Positions 9,528 through 20,010 are shown, counted from the first letter of the stretch. The stretch is DNA of 64,000 nucleotides from Bradyrhizobium nivariense (GCF_029846715.1 NZ_JARVWW010000006.1:124001-188000); one strand, 5' to 3'. The notes: generated by a model from the letters alone, not told the origin. Numbers and translations: made by a program.

Positions 9528-9635
9528 CTAAAGCGCGATGCGATGAGGATGAATCATCATCGCGCTTTAGGTTGTTGTTTGAGCATGATCTTTTCGGAAA
9601 ACCGCTTCGCACTTTTCCGGATCATGCCCTAGCGC
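9528..9635. repeat. 108-bp dispersed palindromic repeat, copy 1
   Basis: Two hairpins in series. The first has 13-nt arms CTAAAGCGCGATG and CATCGCGCTTTAG; the second pairs GCATGATC with GATCATGC. A nearly identical copy lies at 48041-48148 in the same orientation. It sits between two convergent genes and its last bases contain the stop codon of the Na/Pi cotransporter gene, so it may also serve as a two-way transcription barrier. This is a non-autonomous dispersed repeat, with no coding capacity. Confidence 0.85.
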
Positions 9636-11320
9636 GGCAGTGCCGAGGCCGCACCTGACTCGGGCAGGGCGGCCGCATCCGCCTCGGGCCTGCGATAGGG
9701 CTCGCCGGCCGCATCCAGCACCGGATAGGCGACCGAGCAGATATGCGAGTGGATGCGGCGCAGGTCGCGCAGCACGTCGAGATGCAGCGACGTGGTCTCG
9801 ATGGTCTCGGGGCGGCCCTCGCGCAGGCGGTCGAGGTGGCGCTCGACGGCGGCAAGCTCGGTGTTGCGCAGCGCCGTCTTCTCCACCAGCAGCTTGCGCG
9901 CCTCGTTGGCGTCGCCCGACATGAAGATGCCGAAGGCGATGCGCAGCGAATCCATCGTGCGCTTGTGGAACGCGGCGAGCTCCTCGGCGCCCTCTGGCGA
10001 GAACTGAAAGCGGCGCTTGATCTTCTTGGTCGCCAGCTCGCTCAGACTCTTGTCGATGATGTCGCCGATATGTTCCAGATTGATGGCGAAGGAAATGATC
10101 TCCATCGCGCGCCGGCCCTCGCTCTCGTCGAGGCTGCCCCGCATGAGTTTTGTCACGTAGAGCTTGATGGCTTCGTCGAGGCCGTCGACGATGTTGTCCA
10201 TCTTCGAGACCTGGTCGACCAGCGCGCGATCGCCGGTCATCATCGCCGCCATCACCTTGCGCAGCATCACCTCGACGAGATCGCCCATGCGCAAGGCCTC
10301 ACGCGCGGCGTCGGTGAGCGCCAGTGACGGCGTCTCGAGTGCCGACTCGTCGAGATAGCGCGGCCGAGCCGGATCAGCCTCCTGAACACGATCGGGCAAG
10401 AGCCGGGTCAACAGGCGCGACATGGTGTCGAGCAGGCCGATGAAGATGACCGCCGTGCCGACATTGAAGGCGATGTGGAAGGCCGCCGTCATCCTGGCGA
10501 GATCCGGCTGCCAGGCGTGCATGTGCGCGGCGATCCCATTCAGGAATGGCAGCACCAGCGCGATCCCGATCATGCGGTTGGCCAGATTGCCGAGCGGCAG
10601 GCGGTAGCTCGCGGGATCGTCGCGCCTGGCGCCTTCGAACACGGGGTTGATGGCGCTGCCGAGATTGGCCCCTAGCACCAGCGCGAGGGCTGCGTAAGGC
10701 GTGATGAACTGCGAATAGGCCAGCGACATGATCAGCAGGACGCTGGCGACGCTCGAATGCACCGCCCATGTGACGAGCGCGGCGATGACGATGCACAGAA
10801 TAGGATCGCCTGTTATCGCCGACATCATGACACGAACACCTGGCGCGTTCTCCGCCGGGGCCAGCGTGTCGAGCAGGATGTGCAGCGAGAGCAGCATCAA
10901 TCCGAGCCCAATGAGGACGCGGCCGATATCCTTCATCCGCGACCGCGGGCCGGAGCGGAAGGCGACCAGCCCGAGCACGAACAGGACAGGCGCAACGGCT
11001 GCGATGTTGAACGACAGCACCTGCACGATCAGCGTCGTGCCGACATTGGCTCCCAACATGATGGCGAGCGCGGCGGCGAGGCTGACGAGGCCCTCGGCCG
11101 CGAACGAGCTCGTGATCAGCGCCGTCGCCGTGCTGCTCTGGAGCAGGGCAGTGAGGCCTAGCCCGGCCGCGAACGCGTTGAAGCGGTTACCGAGCGCCTT
11201 GCCAAGCAGCCGCCGCAGATCCGGACCGAAGGCGCGCAGAATCCCGCTGTGGACCATGTGCAGGCCCCACAGCAACAGCGCTACGCCACCCATCAGATCG
11301 AGCAGAACCAACGTTCCCAT
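9629..11320 (-). CDS. Na/Pi cotransporter family protein with PhoU-like C-terminus
   Basis: Sodium-dependent phosphate transporter of the NptA/YjbB type. Residues 1-320 form two inverted membrane repeats; the QSS motif of the first is at 61-63 (QSSTATA) and the second has HSSVAS, with GANVGTT and GANLGSA loops. The C-terminal ~200 residues form PhoU-like helical bundles, possibly sensing or gating. Length 563 is typical. It is convergent with the lipid cassette and its stop codon lies inside a palindromic repeat. Transport direction (uptake or export) is not decided by sequence; YjbB homologues export phosphate. Confidence 0.9.
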   Translation of the reverse strand: MGTLVLLDLMGGVALLLWGLHMVHSGILRAFGPDLRRLLGKALGNRFNAFAAGLGLTALLQSSTATALITSSFAAEGLVSLAAALAIMLGANVGTTLIVQVLSFNIAAVAPVLFVLGLVAFRSGPRSRMKDIGRVLIGLGLMLLSLHILLDTLAPAENAPGVRVMMSAITGDPILCIVIAALVTWAVHSSVASVLLIMSLAYSQFITPYAALALVLGANLGSAINPVFEGARRDDPASYRLPLGNLANRMIGIALVLPFLNGIAAHMHAWQPDLARMTAAFHIAFNVGTAVIFIGLLDTMSRLLTRLLPDRVQEADPARPRYLDESALETPSLALTDAAREALRMGDLVEVMLRKVMAAMMTGDRALVDQVSKMDNIVDGLDEAIKLYVTKLMRGSLDESEGRRAMEIISFAINLEHIGDIIDKSLSELATKKIKRRFQFSPEGAEELAAFHKRTMDSLRIAFGIFMSGDANEARKLLVEKTALRNTELAAVERHLDRLREGRPETIETTSLHLDVLRDLRRIHSHICSVAYPVLDAAGEPYRRPEADAAALPESGAASALPR

Positions 11321-11496
11321 GCTCCGTATCCGGATTAGAGTCGATTGGTGAGGCTAGCGCCAAATGTCAGCGGATCAAACCCCTTGTTGGCGCATGGCGT
11401 TAACGTTTGCGGATGCTGCACGTTCCCGCGGCGCGCGTTGGCGCGTCCGCCGGGCGCGATTGCCGCGTCCCGAGGCGCGATGCCTTGTGAGCAGGC

Positions 11497-12681
11497 TCAC
11501 ATTGCCGTCTTGAGGGCAGCGAAGCCGCGATCGAGGTCGGCCTTGAGGTCGTCGACGCTTTCGAGCCCGATGTGCAGACGCAGCGTCGGGCCGCCCGGCG
11601 ACCACTTGGTCGCGGTGCGGTAGCTGTCGCAATCGAAGGGAATCACGAGGCTCTCGAAGCCGCCCCAGGAGAAGCCCATGCCGAACAGTTTTAGCGTGTC
11701 GAGCATGGTGTCGACCGCCTTCTGTGGCGTTGGCTTCAAGACGATGCTGAACAGGCCCGACGCCCCGGTGAAGTCCCGCTTCCAGATCGCGTGGCCCGGA
11801 TCGGTCTCTAACGCCGGATGCAGCACGCGCGCGACCTCGGGACGGCTCGCAAGCCAGCGCGCCATGTCGAGCCCGGAGCGATGATGCTGCGCCAGCCGCA
11901 CCGACAGCGTGCGCAGGCCGCGCAGCGCCAGGAAGACGTCATCGGGGCCGGCGCAGACGCCGAGCAGGCGGATGCCTTCGGCGATCTGCGGCCAGGCCTT
12001 GGCATTGGCCGAGATGGTGCCGAACATGATGTCGGAATGACCGCCGATATATTTGGTGGCGGCCTGCATGCTGATGTCGACGCCCTGTTCGAGCGAGCGG
12101 TGATAGAGCGGCGTCGCCCAGGTGTTGTCGTCGATGACGAGCGCGCCGCGCGCATGCGCGACCTCGGCGATCGCGCGGATATCAGGCATCTCGAACGACT
12201 GCGAGCCCGGCGCCTCCACCAGCACCGCGCTTGTGTTGGGCCTGAACAGCTTGTCGATGCCGGCGCCGATCATCGGATCGAAGTAGGCGGTCTCGACGCC
12301 GTAGCGGGTGAGCATGCCGTTACAGAAATTGCGTGAGGGCCGATAGACGTTGTCGCAGACCAGGATGTGGTCGCCGGCCTTCAGCACCGAGAGCAGGGTG
12401 GTGGAGATCGCCGACAGGCCCGACGGCACGATGCCGACGCCGGCGCATTGCGGACCCTCCAGCGCCATCAGGGTCTCCTGGAACGCTCGGGTTGTCGGCG
12501 TGCCGTGCCGGCCGTACTGGAACTCGCCGCGATGGGCGTGCAGGTCCTCGGCGGTCGGATAGAGCACGGTCGAGCCGTGGAAGACCGGCGGGTTGACGAA
12601 CCCCTTCTGCGCCTTGGTGTCGCGGCCGGAGGTGACCAGCCGGGTCTCGGCCTGCTGCTCGGAGGGGTTCGAGGATTCCAT
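11497..12681 (-). CDS. metC: Cystathionine beta-lyase
   Basis: Cytoplasmic PLP-dependent lyase that cleaves cystathionine to homocysteine, pyruvate and ammonia in methionine synthesis. It belongs to the Cys/Met metabolism PLP family (fold type I): the cofactor-binding lysine is Lys210 in QAATKYIGGHSD, and IDDNTWATPL carries the PLP-nitrogen aspartate and the small loop typical of MetC rather than gamma-synthases. Length 394 fits. The gene stands alone, divergent from aapJ. Other family members (methionine gamma-lyase, sulfhydrylases) cannot be fully excluded. The 5' region contains a GC-rich hairpin-prone sequence, but I could not match a SAM-riboswitch consensus. Confidence 0.88.
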   Translation of the reverse strand: MESSNPSEQQAETRLVTSGRDTKAQKGFVNPPVFHGSTVLYPTAEDLHAHRGEFQYGRHGTPTTRAFQETLMALEGPQCAGVGIVPSGLSAISTTLLSVLKAGDHILVCDNVYRPSRNFCNGMLTRYGVETAYFDPMIGAGIDKLFRPNTSAVLVEAPGSQSFEMPDIRAIAEVAHARGALVIDDNTWATPLYHRSLEQGVDISMQAATKYIGGHSDIMFGTISANAKAWPQIAEGIRLLGVCAGPDDVFLALRGLRTLSVRLAQHHRSGLDMARWLASRPEVARVLHPALETDPGHAIWKRDFTGASGLFSIVLKPTPQKAVDTMLDTLKLFGMGFSWGGFESLVIPFDCDSYRTATKWSPGGPTLRLHIGLESVDDLKADLDRGFAALKTAM

Positions 12682-13078
12682 GCGTCTGCTTTCAAAAGCG
12701 CGTTTCTGCGAGGCGCGCGTGGCACCTTGCGGGCTGGCCGGAGGCCGCTGTCGTTAATAACAGAACACAGAAGAGTCCCGTCAACCCCTTGACCCGGCTC
12801 GCCAGTCGTTCTGAGATGCGCAGGTGCTATTCAGTCGCTGCATGTTGAGGGGCCTGCCGCGACCTTCGATCCATCGCCTGACCGGGCCTTGCGCCACAGC
12901 CGTAACGGCGGGCGCCTTTCGGCGGGGATTGAGGTAGGGCCTCCCGGGATCGGCGGTGTTCGGCAAGGTTTTCCAGCATGACTCTTGCAAGGCTGGTCTT
13001 GATACGGCTAGCCCTGGCAGAGACGATCCCAATGACAACGTTCCTGACCTTGAGACGACTTTGAAAGGCCTAAAGCCC
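12682..13078. other. Divergent intergenic region metC / aapJ
   Basis: About 400 bp without a gene. It must hold the promoters of metC (leftward) and the aap operon (rightward). I found no sigma-54 element, no NtrC-type palindrome and no recognisable riboswitch. No open frame here has coding character. Confidence 0.5.
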
Positions 13079-14095
13079 ATGAAACGCGTAACCCTGGCTC
13101 TCACTCTCGCTCTCGCCGCCGGCCTGACTGCCCAGGCCGCCGATGCGCAAACGCTCAAGACCGTCAAGGACCGGGGCATGCTGTCCTGCGGCGTCAGTCA
13201 GGGCCTGCCCGGCTTCTCCTCGCCGGACGACAAGGGCAACTGGACCGGGCTTGACGTCGACGTCTGCCGTGCGATCGCCGGGGCGATCTTCAACGATCCG
13301 ACCAAGGTCAAGTACGTGCCTCTCTCCGCGAAGGATCGCTTCACGGCGCTGCAATCCGGCGAAGTCGATGTGCTGTCGCGCAACACCACCTGGACCATTT
13401 CGCGCGACACCTCGCTCGGCGCCAACTTCACCGGCGTGACCTACTATGATGGGCAGGGCTTCATGGTGAAGAAGTCGCTCAAGGTGAACTCGGCGCTCGA
13501 GCTTAACAGCGCCTCGGTCTGCGTCCAGACCGGCACCACCACCGAGCAGAATCTCGCCGACTACTTCAAGGCCAACAACATGAAGTACGAGGTGATCGCG
13601 TTCGGCACCAACGACGAAACGGTCAAGGCCTACGAAGCCGGACGCTGCGACGTCTTCACCACCGACCAGTCGGGCCTGTACGCCAATCGCCTGAAGCTTG
13701 CCAATCCCGGCGATCACATGGTGCTCCCGGAAATCATCTCGAAGGAGCCGCTCGGACCGATGGTGCGCCACGGCGACGACCAATGGTTCGACATCGTGAA
13801 ATGGACGCTGTTTGCCCTGATCACCACCGAAGAGCTCGGCGTGACCGCGAAGAACGTCGACGAGAAGACGAAACAGGAAAATCCGGAGCTGAAGCGCGTC
13901 CTCGGCACCGACGGCAATTTCGGTGAACAACTCGGCCTGAGCAAGGACTGGGTGGTGCGCATCGTGAAAGCCGTCGGCAATTACGGCGAAATGTTCGACC
14001 GCAACGTCGGCGCGGGCTCGCCGCTCGGCATCAATCGGGGTCTCAACAATCTCTGGAACAAGGGCGGTCTCCAGTACGCGCCGCCGATCCGCTGA
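13079..14095 (+). CDS. aapJ: General L-amino acid ABC transporter, periplasmic binding protein
   Basis: Periplasmic solute-binding protein of the polar amino acid family 3. A signal peptide covers residues 1-23, ending AADAQ. The body begins TLKTVKDRGMLSCGVSQGLPGFS, the usual AapJ entry, and continues with GLDVDVCRAIAGAIF. The 338-residue length fits AapJ and related BztA proteins. The ATG at 13079 is chosen because it starts the signal peptide directly. It is the first gene of aapJQMP, the broad-specificity amino acid importer that rhizobia need for nitrogen exchange in symbiosis (known for the family in Rhizobium leguminosarum). Confidence 0.95.
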   Translation: MKRVTLALTLALAAGLTAQAADAQTLKTVKDRGMLSCGVSQGLPGFSSPDDKGNWTGLDVDVCRAIAGAIFNDPTKVKYVPLSAKDRFTALQSGEVDVLSRNTTWTISRDTSLGANFTGVTYYDGQGFMVKKSLKVNSALELNSASVCVQTGTTTEQNLADYFKANNMKYEVIAFGTNDETVKAYEAGRCDVFTTDQSGLYANRLKLANPGDHMVLPEIISKEPLGPMVRHGDDQWFDIVKWTLFALITTEELGVTAKNVDEKTKQENPELKRVLGTDGNFGEQLGLSKDWVVRIVKAVGNYGEMFDRNVGAGSPLGINRGLNNLWNKGGLQYAPPIR

Positions 14096-14118
14096 TCCGC
14101 GCGCACGCGCCCGCGGCG

Positions 14119-15324
14119 ATGAGCACCGAGGCCCGCAAACCGCCGCCCCAGATCGCGCTGAAGATCAGGCGCGTGCTGGGCGGCAAGACAGGCTGGAACG
14201 GCATCGCCGTCCAGTTCGCGTTCGCGGCGATCCTGGGCTGGATTGCCTATGAGATCGTCTCCAACGCCCGCGCCAACCTCGAGAACCAGCACATCGCGGC
14301 CGGCTTCGGCTTCCTCGGGAACAACGCCGGTTTCGACGTCAATCAGACGCTGATTTCATATACTGGCTCGGACACGTTCCTGCGCGTGTTCCTGGTCGGG
14401 CTCCTCAACACGCTCGTGGTCTCGGTGGTGGGCATCGTCTTTGCCACCGTGATCGGCTTCATCGTCGCGCTGTGCCGGCTGTCGCCCAACTGGCTGCTGT
14501 CGCGCGTCGGCGAGATCTATGTCGAGATCATCCGCAACCTGCCGCTGCTGTTCCAGATCCTGTTCTGGTACCTGGCTGTGCTCGCGGCCTTGCCCAATCC
14601 GCGACAGAGCATTTCGCTGCTCGGCATCGCCTTCGTCAGCAATCGCGGTCTCGTCGTTCCCCGCCCGATCGGCGAGAGCGGCTTCGAGGCGTTTCTTGCG
14701 GTGCTCGCGCTCGGCATCGTGGCTTCGCTGGCGCTGCGCATCTATGCGCGCCGGGCGCTGTTCGAGCGGGGTCAGATGATCCGGATCTGGCCCTATGTGC
14801 TGGGCCTGCTGTTCGGCCTGCCGCTCGTCACCATCCTGGTATCAGGTCTGCCCTTCAGCTTCGAGTTGCCGCAGCTCAAGGGGTTCAATTTCGCCGGCGG
14901 CTCGCGGATCATCCCCGAGTTCGTGGCGCTGACACTCGCATTGTCCACCTATACCGCCGCCTTCATCGCCGAGATCGTGCGCGCGGGCATCCTCTCTGTC
15001 CACAGCGGACAGATGGAGGCGGGATCGTCGCTGGGCCTGAGCCGCGGCACCACGCTCCGCCTGGTCGTCGTGCCGCAGGCGATGCGCGTCATCGTTCCGC
15101 CGCTGACCAACCAGTACCTCAATCTCACCAAGAATTCGTCGCTGGCCGTCGCGATCGGCTATCCTGATCTCGTCTCCGTGTTCGCCGGCACGTCGCTGAG
15201 CCAGACCGGGCAGGCCATCGAGATCATCGCCATGACGATGGGCGTCTATCTCCTGATCTCGCTGATCACCAGCGCCGTCATGAGCGTCTACGGTTGGCGC
15301 GTCAGCCGGAGTCTCGGCGCATGA
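14119..15324 (+). CDS. aapQ: General L-amino acid ABC transporter, permease AapQ
   Basis: Inner-membrane permease of the HisM-type family (401 residues), long because of a periplasmic insertion after the first helix, as in AapQ/BztB. The EAA loop is visible as MEAGSSLGLSRGTTLRLVVVPQAMRVIVPPLTNQYLNLTK in pieces near residues 296-335. It follows aapJ by 23 nt and overlaps aapM by 4 nt (ATGA). It pairs with AapM to form the transmembrane channel. Confidence 0.95.
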   Translation: MSTEARKPPPQIALKIRRVLGGKTGWNGIAVQFAFAAILGWIAYEIVSNARANLENQHIAAGFGFLGNNAGFDVNQTLISYTGSDTFLRVFLVGLLNTLVVSVVGIVFATVIGFIVALCRLSPNWLLSRVGEIYVEIIRNLPLLFQILFWYLAVLAALPNPRQSISLLGIAFVSNRGLVVPRPIGESGFEAFLAVLALGIVASLALRIYARRALFERGQMIRIWPYVLGLLFGLPLVTILVSGLPFSFELPQLKGFNFAGGSRIIPEFVALTLALSTYTAAFIAEIVRAGILSVHSGQMEAGSSLGLSRGTTLRLVVVPQAMRVIVPPLTNQYLNLTKNSSLAVAIGYPDLVSVFAGTSLSQTGQAIEIIAMTMGVYLLISLITSAVMSVYGWRVSRSLGA

Positions 15325-16841
15325 GCGATGTCACCTCGTCCAGTTTCGTCCGCCAGAACCTGCTCAATGAGCGTCCCGCGCCGGTGAAGACCACCGGCTT
15401 CATCGGCCTGGTGCGGACGCGCCTGTTCAACTCGCCGACCAACATCCTGCTCACGATCGTCGGCGCCTTGCTGCTCTGGTTCACCATCATTCCTTCCGTC
15501 AAGTTCCTGATGGTCGATGCGGTCTGGATCGGCAAGGACCGCACGGCCTGCCTCGCCGAGAACACCGGCTTTACGGTCGGTGCCTGCTGGCCCTACATCC
15601 AGGCCAAGCTGCCGCAACTGATCTACGGCTTCTACCCCGAGGCCGAACGCTGGCGCGTCAACCTCACGCTCGTCCTGGCGGTGGTCTTGTTGTTGCCGCT
15701 GCTCATTCCGCGCCTGCCCTCGAAAGGACTGAACGCCGGCCTGTTCTTCTTCGCGTTTCCGGTGGTTGCATTCTTTCTGCTGCACGGCGGCGGCATCAAG
15801 GGATTTGGCCTGAGCTGGACGGCCGGCCTGCTGCAATTGTTCGACGACAGCATCATCGGCGCCGGGCAGGCTCTGCTCAGTCTCGGCAAGACGTCCGCTG
15901 CCGCACAGCTGTTGTGGGTCGTTGGCAATTTCATCGTGCTGGTCGGTACCGCGATCTACTGGCTGATCTTTCCGCTGACCTGGCTACGTGACCAGCTCCA
16001 GGGAACGGGCCAGTCGGTCTGGGCCGATTTCGCCATCACGGCCGCGATCGTCTCCCTGGTCGCCTTCGTTCTCGGCGGCGGCGTTCGCACCGGCGGGCGG
16101 GCCCTGACATCCAGCATCGCCACCTTCGTCGCCATCGCAATCGTGATCAAGCTGATGGGGCTCGATCATGGCGGGCTGCCGATCGTACAGACGAACCTGT
16201 GGGGCGGGCTTCTGGTGACGCTGGTGGTCTCCGTCACCGGCATCGTCACCTCGCTGCCGATCGGCATTGCGCTGGCGCTTGGCCGCCGCTCGACCATTCC
16301 GCTGATCCGGATCTTCTCGATCGCCTTCATCGAGTTCTGGCGCGGCGTGCCGCTGATCACCGTGTTGTTCTTCGCCACCTACATGCTGCCGCTGTTTCTG
16401 CCGGGCAATTTCACGGTTGATGGTCTCGTGCGTGCGCTGATTGGAATTTCGCTGTTCACGGGCGCCTATCAGGCCGAGAACGTCCGCGGCGGGCTGGCCG
16501 CGATCCCGCGCGGGCAGGGCGAGGCCGCGGCGGCATTGGGACTGTCCTGGTGGAAGACGACCTCGCTGATCGTGCTGCCGCAGGCACTGCGCCATGTCAT
16601 TCCGAACCTCGTCAACAGCTTCATTTCGCTGTTCAAGGACACTTCGCTGGTCTCGATCGTGGCGCTGTTCGATCTCCTGGGCTCGCTCCGGGCGTCGTTC
16701 TCGGATCCGAAATGGTCGTCGCCGTCGACCGCGTTCACCGGGTTCGCATTCGCCGGGATCATCTACTTCATCTTCTGCTTTGGAATGTCGCGCTACTCGC
16801 TCTTCGTCGAGCACCGCCTCAACGCTCACCGTCGCAACTGA
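15321..16841 (+). CDS. aapM: General L-amino acid ABC transporter, permease AapM
   Basis: Second permease of the aap transporter, 506 residues. An extended N-terminal half with several helices precedes the conserved HisM-type domain. The EAA loop ([20 protein letters not shown] and following [20 protein letters not shown]) lies near the C-terminus. The ATG at 15321 overlaps the aapQ stop as ATGA, which fixes the start; an upstream in-frame ATG at 15294 would lie within aapQ. Confidence 0.95.
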   Translation: MSDVTSSSFVRQNLLNERPAPVKTTGFIGLVRTRLFNSPTNILLTIVGALLLWFTIIPSVKFLMVDAVWIGKDRTACLAENTGFTVGACWPYIQAKLPQLIYGFYPEAERWRVNLTLVLAVVLLLPLLIPRLPSKGLNAGLFFFAFPVVAFFLLHGGGIKGFGLSWTAGLLQLFDDSIIGAGQALLSLGKTSAAAQLLWVVGNFIVLVGTAIYWLIFPLTWLRDQLQGTGQSVWADFAITAAIVSLVAFVLGGGVRTGGRALTSSIATFVAIAIVIKLMGLDHGGLPIVQTNLWGGLLVTLVVSVTGIVTSLPIGIALALGRRSTIPLIRIFSIAFIEFWRGVPLITVLFFATYMLPLFLPGNFTVDGLVRALIGISLFTGAYQAENVRGGLAAIPRGQGEAAAALGLSWWKTTSLIVLPQALRHVIPNLVNSFISLFKDTSLVSIVALFDLLGSLRASFSDPKWSSPSTAFTGFAFAGIIYFIFCFGMSRYSLFVEHRLNAHRRN

Positions 16842-16852
16842 TCGAGCTCACC

Positions 16853-17590
16853 ATGTCCGACCCCATCGTCAAGATTTCCGGCCTGAACAAATGGTACGGC
16901 GAGTTTCACGTGCTGCGCGACATCGACCTCGCGGTCGGGAAGGGCGAGCGCATCGTGATCTGCGGCCCCTCAGGCTCGGGCAAGTCGACGCTGATCCGCT
17001 GCATCAACGCGCTGGAGGAATTCCAGGAGGGCGAGATCGTCGTTGACGGCATCGAGCTCGGGCCGAACCTGAAGCACGTCGACGCCGTGCGGCGCGAAGT
17101 CGGCATGGTGTTCCAGAGCTTCAACCTGTTCCCGCATCTGACCGTTCTGGACAATTGCACGCTGGCGCCGATCTGGGTGCGGAACATCCCAAAGAGGGAC
17201 GCCGAGGCGGCCGCGATGAAGTTTCTGGAGCGGGTCAAGATCCCGCACCAGGCCAACAAGTTTCCGGGTCAGATGTCCGGCGGTCAGCAGCAGCGCGTCG
17301 CGATCGCGCGCGCGCTGACCATGAATCCGAAGGTGATGCTGTTCGACGAGCCGACCTCGGCGCTCGACCCCGAAATGGTCAAGGAAGTGCTGGACACCAT
17401 GGTCGACCTCGCCGAGGAGGGCATGACCATGCTGGTCGTCACCCACGAGATGGGCTTTGCCCGCGAGGTCGCCAACCGCGTGGTGTTCATGGATGCCGGG
17501 CAGATCATCGAAGCCAACACGCCCAACGAGTTCTTCGCGGCCCCGCAGCACGCCCGCACAAAACTGTTCCTGAGCCAGATCCTGCGCTGA
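16853..17590 (+). CDS. aapP: General L-amino acid ABC transporter, ATP-binding protein
   Basis: Cytoplasmic ATPase of the aap importer, 245 residues. Walker [10 protein letters not shown] begins near residue 38, the signature is [15 protein letters not shown], Walker B is [15 protein letters not shown], and the H-loop is VVTHEMG. It starts 11 nt after aapM and closes the operon. Its final codons ([11 protein letters not shown] then TGA) are echoed as a relic at 22258-22301 between two downstream tandem genes, which suggests that the 3' end of aapP was part of a duplicated segment. Confidence 0.95.
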   Translation: MSDPIVKISGLNKWYGEFHVLRDIDLAVGKGERIVICGPSGSGKSTLIRCINALEEFQEGEIVVDGIELGPNLKHVDAVRREVGMVFQSFNLFPHLTVLDNCTLAPIWVRNIPKRDAEAAAMKFLERVKIPHQANKFPGQMSGGQQQRVAIARALTMNPKVMLFDEPTSALDPEMVKEVLDTMVDLAEEGMTMLVVTHEMGFAREVANRVVFMDAGQIIEANTPNEFFAAPQHARTKLFLSQILR

Positions 17591-17690
17591 GCACCCGCAA
17601 TCCGGTGGCGTAGCTGGTCTAACTGACCCGCCAGCTTGGCACCATGCGAATCGGCTAGCCTCTTTTCGGGCCACACTCCGGAGAGAGACT

Positions 17691-19949
17691 TTGCAGAGCA
17701 GCGCCGGCGCGCGCGCATTCCAGAACGCGCGATTGCAAAAGAAGTTGAAGAAGCAGGCGGACGCCGTCATGTCCCTCGCGGTTCAGGCACTCGGGCAGGG
17801 CAGATATGCAGAGGTCGAGACGCTCTGCCGCGAGATTCTGAAGGAGGTTCCGGATCATTTCGACGCCGCGCACCTGCTCGGCCTGCGCGCGTATGATGGC
17901 GGGCGGCTCGAAGAGGCGCAACAGCTGCTCGAGCGCGCGACCGTGCTCGATCCGCGTTCGCCCGATGCCCATGGTAATCTCGGGGCAGTGTATTTCAATC
18001 TTCAAAAATTTCAGGACGCCCGCGCATGCCAGGAGAAGGCGATTGCGCTGAAGCCGAATTCTCCGATCGCCTTGACCAATCTCGGCAATACGCTGCTGCA
18101 CATGGGCCTCGGCGAGCAGGCTATCGAGCTGCACGATCGCGCCATTCGGCTGAAGCCGGACTATGCCGATGCATTTTGCAATCGTGGCATGGCGGAGCTG
18201 ATCAAGGGCCAGTTCCAGCGCGCCAAGGAGAGTTTCGACCGCGCCCTCGTGTTTCAGCCACGTCATGCGGAAGCGATCGCGGGCAAGGGCATGGTGTGCA
18301 TCGAGCTCCGGCACTACGAAGAGGCGGCGGCAGCCGTCGCGGCGGGGCTGGCGATCAAGCCGGATTCACCGAAGATTCTGGCGCAGCGCGGACGGCTCAA
18401 TCTCGATCTGTCGCGGCTGGAGCAGGCGCTCGCGGACTTCGATGCGGCGCTGGCGCTTTCGCCAAGGCTCGAAGTGGCCTTGCAGGGAAAGGCGCAAGTC
18501 AACATTCTCAAGGGCAACACGGCGGAGGCGATTGCGGCCGTCAAGACCTTGCTCGAGGAAAATCCGCGATCCGACATCGGAGTTGCGCTCCTGGCTTCCT
18601 GCTATGCCAGCCAGGGAGACATCGCGACGGCGCTCGAACATCTCGACGCGGGGCTGGCCATCGCGCCTGATTATGCGGACTTGATCGGGCGGAAGATCTT
18701 CTTTCTGGACTATCTCCCCGACGCCGATTTTGCGGTCCAGCAGGCCGCGCGAAAACATTGGTGGGAAGCGATCGGCGCCAAATTGCCGCAAAGGGCGCTG
18801 TCGCCTCGCAAGCTCGATCCGGACAAGCGGATCTTGATCGGATATGTCGCTTCCGAATTCAGGAACCACTCGGCAGCGTTCGCTCTGTTACCGGTGCTGC
18901 GCCATCATGATCACGCCAGGTTCGAGATCGTCTGCTATTCGTGCTCGCCGCTACGAGATGAGATAACCGACAAATTCAAGTCGATGGCGGACATCTGGGT
19001 CGACGCCTGGCAGCTTTCGGACGATGAGCTGGCCGATCGCATCCAGGCCGACGGGATCGATATTCTGATCGACGTGTCCGGGCATTCGACCGGCAACAGG
19101 CTCCATGTCTTCGCCCGCAAGCCGGCCCCCATCCAGGTCACGGGTTTCGGACACGCCACAGGTACCGGCCTTCAGACCATGGACCATGTGCTCGCGGATC
19201 CCATCTTCATTCCGCAATCGGCTCGCCATCTGCTGGCCGAAAAGGTCTACGATCTGCCGTGCCTGATCACGATCGATCCCATCCTGGACGTGCCGCCTTC
19301 GGAGCCTCCCATGCTCTGCAACGGCTATGTGACCTTCGGCGTGTTCAACCGCATCTACAAGATATCGGACGAGGCCATCCGCGTGTGGGCGAAAGTGATG
19401 CGCGAGGTGACCGGATCAAAGATCGTCATCAAGCATACCCTGCTTGACGATCCCTTGCTGCGCGACAGCCTGGTCGCGCGGTTCGTGGCGCAGGGCATTG
19501 CCGAGGAGAACGTCATCTGCCTGGGCTCGACCTCGCGTCACGCGCATCTGCTCGCCTTTGCGAAGGTCGACATATCGCTCGATACGTTCCCGCAAAACGG
19601 CGGCGTCAGCACCTGGGAATCGCTCTATGCGGGCGTTCCGGTCGTGGCCAAGCTCGGCAACGGCGCCTCGTCGCGTGCCAGCGGGTCGATCGTGGCTGCC
19701 ATTGGTCTCGACGACTGGGTCGCAGAGGACGACGACGGCTATGCCGCGATCGCCTGCAAATATGCGGCACAGCCGGCGCATCTGGCAAAGTTGCGCGCGG
19801 ACCTGCCGTCCCGGATCGCGAGTTCGCCCGCCGGCAACGTCGAGCTCTACACGCGCGAGGTCGAAGCGGCCTACCGCCGGTTCTGGCGCGACTATTGTGC
19901 CGCGGCTCCGGAGCCCCGGGAAATCCCGGGGTATCACCGCGCCAGCTGA
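17691..19949 (+). CDS. TPR/GT41 SPINDLY-type glycosyltransferase, tandem copy 1
   Basis: Predicted cytoplasmic O-GlcNAc-transferase-like protein (752 residues). Residues ~20-370 are about ten TPR helical pairs (typical xALKPNSPIALTNLGN units), and ~390-740 form the GT41 catalytic domain. Residues aligning with the OGT active site are visible: His393 in EFRNHSAAF, His465 in DVSGHS, and Lys557 in FNRIYKIS for the nucleotide sugar; then TFPQNGGVSTWESLYAGVPVV. The start is TTG at 17691, 8-10 nt after GGAGAGAGA; no better codon exists. It is the first of three tandem paralogues. Acceptor protein and donor sugar are unknown; flagellar or envelope proteins are only guesses. Its C-terminus (PREIPGYHRAS) runs further than in copies 2 and 3. 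Confidence 0.88.
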   Translation: MQSSAGARAFQNARLQKKLKKQADAVMSLAVQALGQGRYAEVETLCREILKEVPDHFDAAHLLGLRAYDGGRLEEAQQLLERATVLDPRSPDAHGNLGAVYFNLQKFQDARACQEKAIALKPNSPIALTNLGNTLLHMGLGEQAIELHDRAIRLKPDYADAFCNRGMAELIKGQFQRAKESFDRALVFQPRHAEAIAGKGMVCIELRHYEEAAAAVAAGLAIKPDSPKILAQRGRLNLDLSRLEQALADFDAALALSPRLEVALQGKAQVNILKGNTAEAIAAVKTLLEENPRSDIGVALLASCYASQGDIATALEHLDAGLAIAPDYADLIGRKIFFLDYLPDADFAVQQAARKHWWEAIGAKLPQRALSPRKLDPDKRILIGYVASEFRNHSAAFALLPVLRHHDHARFEIVCYSCSPLRDEITDKFKSMADIWVDAWQLSDDELADRIQADGIDILIDVSGHSTGNRLHVFARKPAPIQVTGFGHATGTGLQTMDHVLADPIFIPQSARHLLAEKVYDLPCLITIDPILDVPPSEPPMLCNGYVTFGVFNRIYKISDEAIRVWAKVMREVTGSKIVIKHTLLDDPLLRDSLVARFVAQGIAEENVICLGSTSRHAHLLAFAKVDISLDTFPQNGGVSTWESLYAGVPVVAKLGNGASSRASGSIVAAIGLDDWVAEDDDGYAAIACKYAAQPAHLAKLRADLPSRIASSPAGNVELYTREVEAAYRRFWRDYCAAAPEPREIPGYHRAS

Positions 19950-20010
19950 CCGGCCGGCCAGGCTTGCGAATCAGTTAGACTCTCGCCGGGCCATCCTCCG
20001 GAGAGACACC

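Noticed and set aside
12682..12780. Possible SAM-type riboswitch in the metC leader
   Set aside because: A GC-rich hairpin and a TGCCACG stretch exist, but the order and conserved loop bases of SAM-II or related classes could not be matched.
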